Shown: positions 1 to 7,930 of the stretch, piece by piece
Position numbering within the stretch: position 1 is the stretch's first letter
Layout: each line of letters starts with the position of its first letter
Assembly (NCBI RefSeq): GCF_002920635.1
Contig: NZ_PQSR01000012.1
Coordinates: 61,767-125,766 of the forward strand
DNA: 64,000 nt
From: Streptomyces sp. Ru72
Lineage (GTDB): Bacteria; Actinomycetota; Actinomycetes; Streptomycetales; Streptomycetaceae
Direction of reading: 5' to 3'
Translations under genes and position numbers: made by a program
The notes under the pieces: model-generated
Told to the model about the DNA's origin: nothing
What the model saw: the letters and a program-made list of their open reading frames with translations, nothing else
Databases searched by the model: none

Positions 1-187
1 CGGCGCGCCTCACGGCACGTCCGGCGTGATCCGGGCGCGCAGCGTACGGGCCACGCTCGTGAGCCGGCGGCGGGTGGCATGTCGCGGGGCGCGGCGCGTG
101 AGGTCGACGGGCGCCCTGTCCGGCGGCCACCGAACAACGGCGGCCGCCGGGCCGGGGCTCCCCCAGCCGACTGGTCGAGCCGGGTTC
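1..187. other. Edge region without supportable gene
   Basis: The first 187 bases lie downstream of the minus-strand isomerase gene. Short open frames exist on both strands but none has a convincing start, ribosome binding site or recognisable domain. A coding tail of a gene lying mostly outside the window cannot be excluded. Confidence 0.4.
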
Positions 188-994
188 CTAAGCCGACTCG
201 TTCAGCAGCCGCCCCAAGTGCTCCCGTCCCGCGCCCAGCAGCTCCGGAAGCGGTGTCGCCGACTCGTACCAGCGCTTCTCGTACTCCCAGCACAGCCAGC
301 CGTCCCAGCCGTGACGGGACAGGACCTCCACGCACTCGGCGAGCGGGAGGACGCCGGAGCCCAGCGGCAGCGGGGTCCTGTCGTCGGCGGACGCGATGTC
401 CTTGACCTGGACGTAGCCGAGGTACGGGGACAGCGCCGCGTACGTCTCCTGCGGCTGCTCGCCGCCCAGCCAGGTGTGCATCACGTCCCACAGCGCGCCC
501 GCGTTCCGGTGGCCGACGGCGCCGAGGACCCGCAGGGCGTCCGCGCCGGTGCGGTGCGAGTCGTGCGTCTCCAGCAGGATCCGCACACCGGCGTCGGCGG
601 CGTACTCGGCGGCGGTGCCCAGGCGCCGGGCGGCCGTCGCGTCGGCCTCCTCCGCGCTCTGCTCGGTGCCACCGCCGGGGAAGACGCGGACGAAGGGCGC
701 GCCCACGTCGCGCGCCAGGTCCAGGAGGTCGCGGATCTCCGCCAGGACCGGCGCGTCGTCACCGGGCGCGGCCACGCGTGCGTACCCCGCGAGCCCCAGG
801 ATCTCGACACCGGCCGCCTTGAACGCGGCGGCGGCGTCGGCCCGTTCGCCGGGGCCGATGCCCGGGTGCACGGGTTCGTCGGGATGCGCGCGCAGTTCGA
901 CACCGTGGTAGCCGTGGGTGGCCGCGAGGTGGACCACATCGGATATGGGCAGGCCGGGGACACCGAGGGTGGAGAACGCGAGCTTCATGCTCAT
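188..994 (-). CDS. Sugar phosphate isomerase/epimerase (TIM barrel)
   Basis: This 268-residue protein belongs to the xylose isomerase-like TIM-barrel family (AP endonuclease 2 fold). The family isomerises or epimerises keto-sugars and inositol-type intermediates using a bound divalent metal. Family-like stretches are the N-terminal FSTLGVPGL, GYHGVELRAHPD, the mid-protein LLETHDS with its metal-type Glu, and the C-terminal LCWEYEKRW. The ATG at 994 (MSMK) was chosen; ATG 988 is an alternative. The longer open frame upstream is arginine-rich and not protein-like. It lies 89 bases downstream of the LacI gene on the same strand, so the two may be co-transcribed. The exact substrate is unknown. 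Confidence 0.85.
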   Translation of the reverse strand: MSMKLAFSTLGVPGLPISDVVHLAATHGYHGVELRAHPDEPVHPGIGPGERADAAAAFKAAGVEILGLAGYARVAAPGDDAPVLAEIRDLLDLARDVGAPFVRVFPGGGTEQSAEEADATAARRLGTAAEYAADAGVRILLETHDSHRTGADALRVLGAVGHRNAGALWDVMHTWLGGEQPQETYAALSPYLGYVQVKDIASADDRTPLPLGSGVLPLAECVEVLSRHGWDGWLCWEYEKRWYESATPLPELLGAGREHLGRLLNESA

Positions 995-1083
995 GGACCC
1001 TACTCGGCACGTGTGGGGAGCGCCCGTCGGCGACACTCGGGCGCGCCCCGGCCGCGCGGCGCGCCCGAGGACCCCGTACGCGC

Positions 1084-2124
1084 CTATCTCCGCGGCGCCC
1101 CCGTGGAACCCCGCACCATCAACTCGCCCCGCACCGTCGCGATCCCGCCCGGCGGCGGTTCCTCGCGCCCCATCGCGATACGGCCCGCGCGGGCCCCCGC
1201 CTCCGAGAGCGGGAGGCGGACCGTCGTCAGGGCCGGTACCGCGTCGATCGCGAAGGGGAGGTCGTCGAAGCCCGCCACCGACACGTCGTCGGGGATGCGC
1301 AGCCCGGAGTCCCGCAGCGCCGCGCACGCGCCCAGCGCCACCGTGTCATTCGCGGCCACGATCGCCGTGAGCGACGGGTCCCTGCGCAGGAGTTCGAGTG
1401 TCGCCTCGTAACCGGCGCGGCGGTCGTAGCGGCCGTGCACCGTCAGCTTCGGGTCGTCCTCGAGCCCGGCGGCGGCCAGCGCCTCCCGGTGGCCCTCCAG
1501 GCGGTGCCGCGTCGTCGTGCGCTCCTCCGGGCCCGCGATGTAGCCGAGCCGCCGGTGCCCAAGCCCGATCAGGTGCTCGGTGAGCTGCCGGCCGCCGCCG
1601 CGGTTGTCGAAGGTGAGTGCGATGGCCTCCGGTGCCGGGGGCCGGCCGCACAGCACCACCTTCGTCCCCGCCGCCGCGAGCTTGCGCAGCTTCGCGCCCA
1701 CGGCCTCCACATGTGTGCTGAGCTCCACCGCGCCACCGGTGAGCACCACGGCCGCCGCCCGCTGCCGTTGCAGCAGCGTCAGATACGTCAGCTCCCGCTC
1801 CGGCGAGCCGACGGTGTTGCACACCACGGCGAGCCGTTCACCACCGGCCCGTCCGCCCGGGCCCCCGATCTCCGACTGGATCGCGCTCGCCATGATGCCG
1901 AAGAAGGGGTCGGCGATGTCGTTGACCAGGATGCCGACCAGGTCGGAGGTGGCAGCCGCCAGCGAGCTCGCCGGGCCGTTGAGGACGTAGTCCAGCTCGT
2001 CCACCGCCCGCAGCACCCGCTCCCGGGTCGACGCCGCCACGGGATAGTTCCCGTTCAGCACGCGCGACACGGTGGCGGGCGACACCTGTGCGCGTGCCGC
2101 CACGTCTGCCAGGGTCACCGTCAT
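1084..2124 (-). CDS. LacI-family transcriptional regulator
   Basis: The 346-residue protein starts with a classic LacI helix-turn-helix (VTLADVAARAQVSPATVSRVLNG, residues about 3-26) and hinge. A periplasmic-binding-protein-like sugar-sensing domain follows (VGILVNDIADPFF, the GLGHRRLGYIAG region, VAANDTVALG). It probably represses the divergent oxidoreductase/DUF993/isomerase operon and possibly the downstream isomerase until a sugar inducer binds. The intergenic palindrome near 2427-2440 is a candidate operator. Length and domain layout are normal for the family; the inducer cannot be read from sequence. Confidence 0.93.
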   Translation of the reverse strand: MTVTLADVAARAQVSPATVSRVLNGNYPVAASTRERVLRAVDELDYVLNGPASSLAAATSDLVGILVNDIADPFFGIMASAIQSEIGGPGGRAGGERLAVVCNTVGSPERELTYLTLLQRQRAAAVVLTGGAVELSTHVEAVGAKLRKLAAAGTKVVLCGRPPAPEAIALTFDNRGGGRQLTEHLIGLGHRRLGYIAGPEERTTTRHRLEGHREALAAAGLEDDPKLTVHGRYDRRAGYEATLELLRRDPSLTAIVAANDTVALGACAALRDSGLRIPDDVSVAGFDDLPFAIDAVPALTTVRLPLSEAGARAGRIAMGREEPPPGGIATVRGELMVRGSTGAPRR

Positions 2125-2493
2125 CGTCGTCGTCCTCCGGTCGCCTGTCTCGTCATACCCGTCGTGCTCGGCGGCGTCCGTCGTGTCCGTCCAGCGACAT
2201 CCACCGACATCCGCCGAGATCCATCTACAGCTCTACAGACACCCGTGTACAGGCCCGCGGTTCTCCGTGTTCGACGGACCGACCAACTTCACGCTCCCGG
2301 ACCGGCCGACTTCACGGCACCGTGTCCGTCGTGTCACGTGCTGTGACGCTGTATGCGGACACGTGCATCCCGTCGGCCCCGCGGTCTTGTCCGAGCCGCC
2401 GCACAGAGGCTAGCGTCTTCCTGTATAGAAAGCGCTTGCTGTCACGCTCGTCCCGGAGCGTACGAGGCGCCGGACGCGTACGAAGGGATCGAC
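2125..2493. promoter_or_regulatory. Divergent intergenic region, LacI gene / sugar operon
   Basis: These 369 bases separate the minus-strand LacI gene from the plus-strand oxidoreductase. No protein-like frame is seen. The region should hold promoters for both directions. It contains the LacI-type palindrome at 2427-2440 and the ribosome binding site GAAGGGA just before the GTG at 2494. Confidence 0.6.
2427..2440. promoter_or_regulatory. Candidate LacI-family operator (AGAAAGCGCTTGCT)
   Basis: The 14-mer is an imperfect palindrome centred on CG with the core AAGCGCTT. This matches the general form of LacI/GalR-family operators, which have a central CG and A/T-rich half-sites. It lies about 55 bases before the GTG of the oxidoreductase gene and downstream of the divergent LacI gene, where a repressor would be expected to bind. 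Confidence 0.6.
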
Positions 2494-3645
2494 GTGACAC
2501 GCAAGACGGTGCGTATCGCCATGAACGGCGTGACGGGGCGCATGGGCTACCGCCAGCACCTCGTCCGTTCCATCCTGGCCCTCCGCGAGCAGGGCGGCCT
2601 CGACCTGGGCGACGGCGCCGTGCTGTGGCCCGAGCCGGTGCTCGTCGGCCGCCGGGAGCACGCGCTGAAGGCGCTCGCCGAGCGGCACGGCCTGGAGCAC
2701 TGGTCGACGGACGTGGACGCGGTCCTCGCCGACCCGACCGTCGAGGTCTACTTCGACGCGCAGGTCACCTCCGCACGCGAGGAGTCGATCAAGAAGGCGA
2801 TCGCGGCGGGCAAGCACATCTACACCGAGAAGCCGACGGCCACGGGCCTTGAGGGCGCCCTGGAACTGGCCCGCCTCGCTCATGAGAAGGGCGTCAAGCA
2901 CGGCGTCGTCCAGGACAAGCTCTTCCTGCCCGGCCTGCTGAAGCTGAAGCGGCTCATCGACGGCGGCTTCTTCGGCCGGATCCTTTCGGTGCGCGGCGAG
3001 TTCGGCTACTGGGTGTTCGAGGGCGACTGGCAGCCCGCCCAGCGTCCCTCCTGGAACTACCGTGCCGAGGACGGCGGTGGCATCGTTGTCGACATGTTCC
3101 CGCACTGGGAGTACGTGCTGCACGAGCTGTTCGGCCGTGTGAAGTCCGTACAGGCCCTGGCGGCGACCCACATCCCGCAGCGCTGGGACGAGAACGGCAA
3201 GCCCTACGACGCGACGGCGGACGACGCCGCGTACGGCATCTTCGAACTCGAGGGCGGCGCGATCGCCCAGATCAACTCCTCCTGGTCGGTGCGCGTCAAC
3301 CGCGACGAGCTGGTGGAGTTCCAGGTGGACGGCACGGAGGGCTCGGCGGTCGCGGGACTGCGCAAGTGCCGCGTGCAGCACCGTTCGGCGACCCCGAAGC
3401 CCGTGTGGAACCCGGACATCCCCGCCACCGAGGTCTTCCGCGACCAGTGGCAGGAGGTCCCGGACAACGGCGAGTTCGACAACGGCTTCAAGGCCCAGTG
3501 GGAGCTGTTCCTCAAGCACGTCTACGCCGACGCCCCCTACCACTGGGACCTGCTGGCCGGCGCCCGCGGCGTCCAGCTCGCCGAACTGGGGCTGAAGTCC
3601 TCGGCCGAGGGCCGCCGCATCGACGTACCGGAGATCTCGCTGTGA
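2494..3645 (+). CDS. Gfo/Idh/MocA-family oxidoreductase
   Basis: The 383-residue protein is an NAD(P)-dependent sugar or polyol dehydrogenase of the Gfo/Idh/MocA family. It has an N-terminal Rossmann region (MNGVTGRMGYRQH), a YTEKPTA motif equivalent to the family's E-K-P signature (about residues 110-116), and a C-terminal substrate domain. The GTG at 2494 is chosen because GAAGGGA sits 5-6 bases upstream; earlier ATGs give no homologous extension. The stop overlaps the next start (GTGA), so translation is probably coupled to the DUF993 gene. It would oxidise a sugar to a keto form that the neighbouring aldolase-like and isomerase proteins process. The true substrate is unknown. Confidence 0.9.
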   Translation: MTRKTVRIAMNGVTGRMGYRQHLVRSILALREQGGLDLGDGAVLWPEPVLVGRREHALKALAERHGLEHWSTDVDAVLADPTVEVYFDAQVTSAREESIKKAIAAGKHIYTEKPTATGLEGALELARLAHEKGVKHGVVQDKLFLPGLLKLKRLIDGGFFGRILSVRGEFGYWVFEGDWQPAQRPSWNYRAEDGGGIVVDMFPHWEYVLHELFGRVKSVQALAATHIPQRWDENGKPYDATADDAAYGIFELEGGAIAQINSSWSVRVNRDELVEFQVDGTEGSAVAGLRKCRVQHRSATPKPVWNPDIPATEVFRDQWQEVPDNGEFDNGFKAQWELFLKHVYADAPYHWDLLAGARGVQLAELGLKSSAEGRRIDVPEISL

Positions 3646-4793
3646 CCATCCACCTCCCCGACGCGAGTGGGCGGCTCAGGGCGTACGAGCCGCGCCGCGA
3701 GCCCCTCGCCCTCACCTCCGGCACGCCGTTCACCTCCCGTACGGTCTTCTCGGCGGCGCACGTCGTCGCGGACCCGTACGCGGACGTCTCGCCCGACTCG
3801 CCCGCCGCCGTCGACTGGGACGCCACGCTCGCCTTCCGCCGCCATCTGTGGTCGCACGGGCTCGGTGTCGCGGAGGCCATGGACACCGCGCAGCGCGGGA
3901 TGGGCCTCGACTGGGCGGGAGCGGCGGAGCTGATCCGCCGGTCCGCCGCCGAGGCGAAGGCGGTCGGCGGGCGGATCGCCTGCGGCGTCGGCACCGACCA
4001 GCTCGCCGCCGGGTCCCTGGAGGAGATCCGCAAGGCGTACGAGGAGCAGCTCGCCGTGGTGGAGGAGGCGGGCGCGCAGGCGATCCTCATGGCGTCCCGC
4101 GCCCTGGCCGCCACCGCGAAGGGTCCCGAGGACTACCTGGAGACCTACGGCCACCTGCTGCGCCAGGCCGCCGAACCGGTCGTCCTGCACTGGCTCGGCC
4201 CCATGTTCGACCCCGCGCTGGAGGGCTACTGGGGCTCGAGCGACCTGGACGCCGCCACGGACGTGTTCCTCGAGGTCATCGCCGCCCACCCGGACAAGGT
4301 GGACGGCGTCAAGATCTCCCTGCTCGACGCCCAGCGCGAGATCGACCTGCGCCGCCGCCTCCCACAGGGCGTGCGCTGCTACACCGGTGACGACTTCAAC
4401 TACCCCGAGCTGATCGCCGGAGACGAGCAGGGCTTCAGCCACGCCCTGCTCGGCATCTTCGACCCGCTCGGCCCACTGGCCGCCGAGGCGGTACGGGTCC
4501 TGGACACCGGTGACGTGAAGGGCTTCCGGGAACTCCTCGACCCCACGGTGGAGCTGTCCCGCCACCTGTTCCAGGCGCCCACCCGCTTCTACAAGACGGG
4601 TGTGGTCTTCCTGGCCTGGCTCGCGGGTCACCAGGAGCACTTCACGATGGTCGGCGGCCTGCAGTCGGCGCGCTCGCTGCCGCACTTCGCGAAGGCGTAC
4701 GAACTGGCCGACGGACTCGGTCTGTTCCCCGACCCGTCACTGGCCGAGACGCGGATGAAGACGCTGCTGTCCCTGTACGGGGTGGCCCAGTGA
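3642..4793 (+). CDS. DUF993 family protein, dihydrodipicolinate synthase-like
   Basis: The 383-residue product matches what I know of DUF993, a (beta/alpha)8 group related to the DapA/N-acetylneuraminate lyase superfamily. HPDKVDGVKIS places a Lys where DapA-type enzymes form a Schiff base with a keto acid or keto sugar. It starts at GTG 3642 overlapping the upstream stop and ends overlapping the GTG of the next gene, so it is the centre of a translationally coupled trio. A retro-aldol step on the oxidoreductase product is a reasonable inference, not shown. Confidence 0.82.
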   Translation: MTIHLPDASGRLRAYEPRREPLALTSGTPFTSRTVFSAAHVVADPYADVSPDSPAAVDWDATLAFRRHLWSHGLGVAEAMDTAQRGMGLDWAGAAELIRRSAAEAKAVGGRIACGVGTDQLAAGSLEEIRKAYEEQLAVVEEAGAQAILMASRALAATAKGPEDYLETYGHLLRQAAEPVVLHWLGPMFDPALEGYWGSSDLDAATDVFLEVIAAHPDKVDGVKISLLDAQREIDLRRRLPQGVRCYTGDDFNYPELIAGDEQGFSHALLGIFDPLGPLAAEAVRVLDTGDVKGFRELLDPTVELSRHLFQAPTRFYKTGVVFLAWLAGHQEHFTMVGGLQSARSLPHFAKAYELADGLGLFPDPSLAETRMKTLLSLYGVAQ

Positions 4794-5626
4794 GCACGGC
4801 ACCGGGGCGGTTCTCCATCAACCAGATGACGGTGAAGCAGCTGTCCGTGCCCGAACTGGTCGATGCCTGCCAGGAGTCGGGCGTGCGGGGCGTGGGCCTG
4901 TGGCGGGAGCCCGTGCAGTCGCACGGCCTGGAGGCGACGGCGAAGCTGGTCCGCGACGCCGGGCTGACGGTGACGACCCTGTGCCGGGGCGGCTTCTTCA
5001 CCGCGATCGACCCCGACGAGCGGGCGCGCGCCCTGGACGACAACCGCCGGGCGGTGGACGAGGCGGCCACGCTGGGCACGGACACGCTGGTCCTGGTCTC
5101 GGGCGGGCTTCCGGCCGGCTCCAAGGACCTGCGCGGGGCGCGCGAGCGGATCGCGGACGCGCTCGCGGAACTGGGCCCGTACGCGGCCGAGCGCGGTGTG
5201 CGACTGGCCATCGAGCCGCTCCACCCGATGTACGCCTCGGACCGCTGTGTGGTCTCGACCCTGGCCCAGGCCCTCGACCTGGCCGAGCGCTTCCCGGCGG
5301 AGCAGGTGGGCGTCACGGTGGACACGTACCACATCTGGTGGGACGACACGGCCCCCGAGCAGATCGCCCGCGCGGGCGCCGGTGGCCGCATCCACACCTT
5401 CCAGCTCGCCGACTGGACCACCCCGCTGCCGGAGGGCGTCCTCAACGGCCGCGGGCAGATCGGCGACGGCGCGATCGACATGCGCGAGTGGAAGGGATAC
5501 GTGGAGGCCGCCGGCTACACCGGCCCCATCGAGGTCGAGCTGTTCAACGACGCGCTGTGGGCGCGGGACGGCCGGGAGGTCCTCGCGGAGACGGTGGAGC
5601 GGTTCGTGGAGCACGTGATCCGGTGA
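4790..5626 (+). CDS. Sugar phosphate isomerase/epimerase (TIM barrel)
   Basis: The 278-residue protein is a second xylose-isomerase-like TIM barrel, only distantly similar to the one at 188-994. Characteristic stretches are LAIEPLHP (metal-binding Glu), VGVTVDTYHIWWDD (Asp/His) and IEVELFND (terminal Glu). The GTG at 4790 overlaps the previous stop by four bases. Last gene of the operon; it converges on gvpK with a hairpin terminator between them. Likely role: isomerising a ketose or inosose intermediate. Confidence 0.88.
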   Translation: MSTAPGRFSINQMTVKQLSVPELVDACQESGVRGVGLWREPVQSHGLEATAKLVRDAGLTVTTLCRGGFFTAIDPDERARALDDNRRAVDEAATLGTDTLVLVSGGLPAGSKDLRGARERIADALAELGPYAAERGVRLAIEPLHPMYASDRCVVSTLAQALDLAERFPAEQVGVTVDTYHIWWDDTAPEQIARAGAGGRIHTFQLADWTTPLPEGVLNGRGQIGDGAIDMREWKGYVEAAGYTGPIEVELFNDALWARDGREVLAETVERFVEHVIR

Positions 5627-5635
5627 CGCCCCGGG

Positions 5636-5662
5636 CGGACCGGGCCCGCGCGGCCCGGTCCG
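5636..5662. terminator. Bidirectional hairpin terminator
   Basis: CGGACCGGGC and GCCCGGTCCG form a perfect 10-bp stem with a 7-base loop between the convergent isomerase gene and gvpK. There is no strong U tract, as is usual in Streptomyces. Confidence 0.65.
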
Positions 5663-5672
5663 TTCACAGCTC

Positions 5673-6077
5673 TCAGGGCGGAAGCAGCGTGCCCAGCGGG
5701 CCCAGGTCGATGTTGAGGTCGGCCATGGTGAGGCCGTACTGGTCGCACAGGTCGGCCATCCGGTCGTGCAGCAGCATCAGGGTCAGTCCGAGCCGTTCCT
5801 CCTGCTCCTCGCTGAGGTCGCCCTCGTCGACGCGGTGCAGCGCCTGCCGCTCCATCAGCTGGCGCAGCAACTCGACGATGGTGAGGACCAGTTTGACCAG
5901 GTCCCGTTCCACCGTGTCCGGGTCGGCGTGCAGACGGCGCGCGAGTTCCGTGCCCCGGCCGGTGGACGGCGGGGGGACCTCGTCCGGGCGGGCGGGCAGC
6001 AGCGAGAAGGCGCGGGTCGCCGCCTCGGCGACCTCCCGCAGCCGGTCCGTGCCCGGGCCGTCAGGCGGGCCCGTCAC
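5673..6077 (-). CDS. gvpK: Gas vesicle protein GvpK
   Basis: The 134-residue protein has the GvpK core: RDLVKLVLTIVELLRQLMERQALHRVDEGDL, followed by LTLMLLHDRMADLCDQYGLTMADLNIDLGPLGTLL. GvpK is an assembly or accessory factor of gas vesicles, gas-filled protein shells in the cytoplasm. GTG start at 6077 overlaps the end of gvpS by 17 bases. Last gene of the gvp operon. Function in soil streptomycetes, where flotation is not obvious, remains unclear. Confidence 0.93.
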   Translation of the reverse strand: MTGPPDGPGTDRLREVAEAATRAFSLLPARPDEVPPPSTGRGTELARRLHADPDTVERDLVKLVLTIVELLRQLMERQALHRVDEGDLSEEQEERLGLTLMLLHDRMADLCDQYGLTMADLNIDLGPLGTLLPP

Positions 6078-6327
6078 CGTGGCTCCCGTGGACGGGAAGC
6101 GCGGAGCTCCCCGGGGGCAGGAACGTCGCCCACCCCTCGTCCAGCTCCTCGCGGATCGCGACGATCACCGCGCGCAGCGAGATCCGCACCAGGTCCACGT
6201 CGGCGATGGACAGCACGAGATCGCCGGTGAGCACCACACCGCCGCTCAGCAGCCGGTCCAGCAGGTCGATCAACGCCACCTGCGGCTGAGCGACCGGGCG
6301 CTCGTCGAACGGGCCGTACTCGCTCAC
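6061..6327 (-). CDS. gvpS: Gas vesicle protein GvpS (GvpA-like)
   Basis: The 88-residue protein is a short GvpA-family paralogue: QVALIDLLDRLLSGGVVLTGDLVLSIADVDLVRISLRAVI follows the two-helix/beta pattern of GvpA/J/M. The GTG at 6327 (VSEYGPFDERP) overlaps the gvpL stop in the GTGA arrangement. In Streptomyces clusters this slot is gvpS. It probably contributes to shell nucleation or tip assembly. The longer upstream open frame in the same phase is a shadow of gvpL and the gvpJ repeats. Confidence 0.88.
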   Translation of the reverse strand: MSEYGPFDERPVAQPQVALIDLLDRLLSGGVVLTGDLVLSIADVDLVRISLRAVIVAIREELDEGWATFLPPGSSALPVHGSHGDGPA

Positions 6328-7136
6328 CGCTGCCCGGCCCCTTCCCGCGCGTCGGGCGCGAGCGGCGCGGTGAAGGAGTACGGCGCCCACGGCCCGGTGA
6401 CGTCCACGCGGACCCCGGGCAGGCCGTCGGCGGCGTGCAGCATCCGGTCGCGGAACTCCTCGGACAGCCGACGCGGGACCAGATAGGCGTCGTTGGCGAT
6501 GTTCTCGCCCGGCACCTGCGCGAGGCCCCCCTGCTGCGGCCGGTGCCGGGTGCGTTCCACCGCCAGGCCCCTGGCCTCCTGCTCGGTCCGCCGCACGGCC
6601 TCCTCGGCGAGCCGCCAGGCGTCCTCGCGTGCCCGCCGCTGGTGCCGACGGCCGCGCAGATACGCCCGACCCGGGGTCTCCTCGCCCGCCGGGGCGCCGG
6701 TGGGCGACCGGGCGGGCGGGGGCTCGGGCGGCGCCTCGACGTAGACCTTCACGCCCCACTCCACGTGCGCGGCGAGCCGGTCTAGGAGCGCGGCGAACTC
6801 CGCCTCCCGCCCGGCCAGCATCTCCCGCACCCGGCTCTCGTCCAGGTAGACGGTGGCCAGCCGCAGGGGAAGGACCGTGGTGTGCCCGGCCAGGGTCTCG
6901 ATCACGAAGTGGTGCGCCCGGGCCGTCGCCTCCAGCCACCGCAGGTCCTCGAGACCGGCCCTCAGGGCCGCCTCCGAGAACTCGGCCGCGGGCACCGCGC
7001 TCACCGCGGCCGCCACCTGGCCGTGGCGGACCAGGGTGACGGGGGCGTCCGCCACGCCCCGGACAGGCGCGAGCGCCGTCTCGTCCAGGGCCGAAGCTCC
7101 CAGCACGGCATACGCATAGCACAGCCGCTCGTCCAC
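6324..7136 (-). CDS. gvpL: Gas vesicle protein GvpL (GvpL/GvpF family)
   Basis: The 270-residue GvpF/L protein opens with the family signature (ERLCYAYAVLGAS) and has the conserved central FVIETLAGHTTVLPLRLATVYLDE and the C-terminal DVTGPWAPYSF motif. GvpF/L proteins bind GvpA-type subunits and act early in vesicle assembly. A Pro/Arg-rich insert lies around residues 140-160. GTG start at 7136, five bases after the gvpJ stop. Confidence 0.92.
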   Translation of the reverse strand: MDERLCYAYAVLGASALDETALAPVRGVADAPVTLVRHGQVAAAVSAVPAAEFSEAALRAGLEDLRWLEATARAHHFVIETLAGHTTVLPLRLATVYLDESRVREMLAGREAEFAALLDRLAAHVEWGVKVYVEAPPEPPPARSPTGAPAGEETPGRAYLRGRRHQRRAREDAWRLAEEAVRRTEQEARGLAVERTRHRPQQGGLAQVPGENIANDAYLVPRRLSEEFRDRMLHAADGLPGVRVDVTGPWAPYSFTAPLAPDAREGAGQR

Positions 7137-7141
7137 CGTCC

Positions 7142-7849
7142 TCAGCTCCGGTCCTCGTCCTCATCGGCCCTGCGCCGGGTGCGCCGCGGCTCGGTGCGCC
7201 GCTCTCGTTCGGTGTCGCGGTCGCGTCGTGGCTCTCGTTCGGTGTCGCGGTCGCGTCGTGGCTCTCGTTCGGTGTCGCGGTCGCGTCGTGGCTCTCGCTC
7301 GACGTCGCGTTCCCGTCGTGGCTCCCGCTCGGTGTCGCGTTCCCGTCGTGGCTCCCGCTCGGTGTCGCGTTCCCGTCGTGGCTCCCGCTCGGTGTCGCGG
7401 TCGCGTCGTGGCTCCCGCTCGACGTCGCGTTCCCGTCGTGGCTCCCGCTCGGCTTCACGGTCCTCCCGCGGCCGGCTGCGGCGACCGGACGCGCCCTCCG
7501 ACAGCTCGGGCGGTGGGGACGACGCGAGTCGTTTGCGCAGCTCCTCCACCTCTGCCCGCAGCCGCTCGTTCTGTTCCCGCAGGTTGCGTCGGCCGTCGGC
7601 GCGGGAGGACAGCGCCGGGTCGTGCTCCCACCAGTCGATGCCGATCTCCCGGGCCTTGTCCACGGAGGCCACCAGGAGCCGGAGTTTGATGGTGAGCAAC
7701 TCGATGTCGAGCAGGTTGATCTTGATGTCGCCGACGATCACGATGCCCTTGTCGAGCACACGTTCAAGGATGTCGGCCAGGTTCGCGCCGGAGGACCCCT
7801 GACTGTAGGGGGTCAGGGGCCGCGACGCGGGGACGGCGGGCTCGGACAC
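7142..7849 (-). CDS. gvpJ: Gas vesicle protein GvpJ with long charged repeat tail
   Basis: The N-terminal half is a GvpA/GvpJ domain (ANLADILERVLDKGIVIVGDIKINLLDIELLTIKLRLLVASVDKAREIGIDWW). A coiled-coil-like segment (NLREQNERLRAEVEELRKRL) follows, then a C-terminal tail of repeated EREPRR(D/E)RD(T/V) decapeptides. From the GTG at 7849 (VSEPAVPAS) the protein has 235 residues; an in-frame upstream start at 7912 is less likely. GvpJ is a minor shell or nucleation protein. The repeat tail is unusual and is described separately. Confidence 0.88.
   Translation of the reverse strand: MSEPAVPASRPLTPYSQGSSGANLADILERVLDKGIVIVGDIKINLLDIELLTIKLRLLVASVDKAREIGIDWWEHDPALSSRADGRRNLREQNERLRAEVEELRKRLASSPPPELSEGASGRRSRPREDREAEREPRRERDVEREPRRDRDTEREPRRERDTEREPRRERDTEREPRRERDVEREPRRDRDTEREPRRDRDTEREPRRDRDTERERRTEPRRTRRRADEDEDRS
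7211..7450 (-). repeat. Eight tandem 30-bp repeats inside gvpJ
   Basis: Eight consecutive 30-base units, in phase with the reading frame, encode a decapeptide repeat of alternating Arg and Glu/Asp with one Pro and one Thr/Val per unit. Units differ mainly at a few bases (GGTGTCGCGG versus GACGTCGCGT; CTCTCG versus CTCCCG), and the variants are shuffled. This suggests recent unequal recombination or slippage. Confidence 0.97.
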
Positions 7850-7930
7850 GGCACACTCGACCTCGTTTCCTTGCGCACCCGACGCCGGCCACGCGAAGAC
7901 CGGCGAGCTCACGCACCTCAGCGCCCGCGA

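Noticed and set aside
7211..7450. Possible CRISPR array from the regular 30-bp repeats
   Set aside because: Repeats are contiguous without spacers, in frame, and encode a decapeptide in GvpJ. No cas genes are present.
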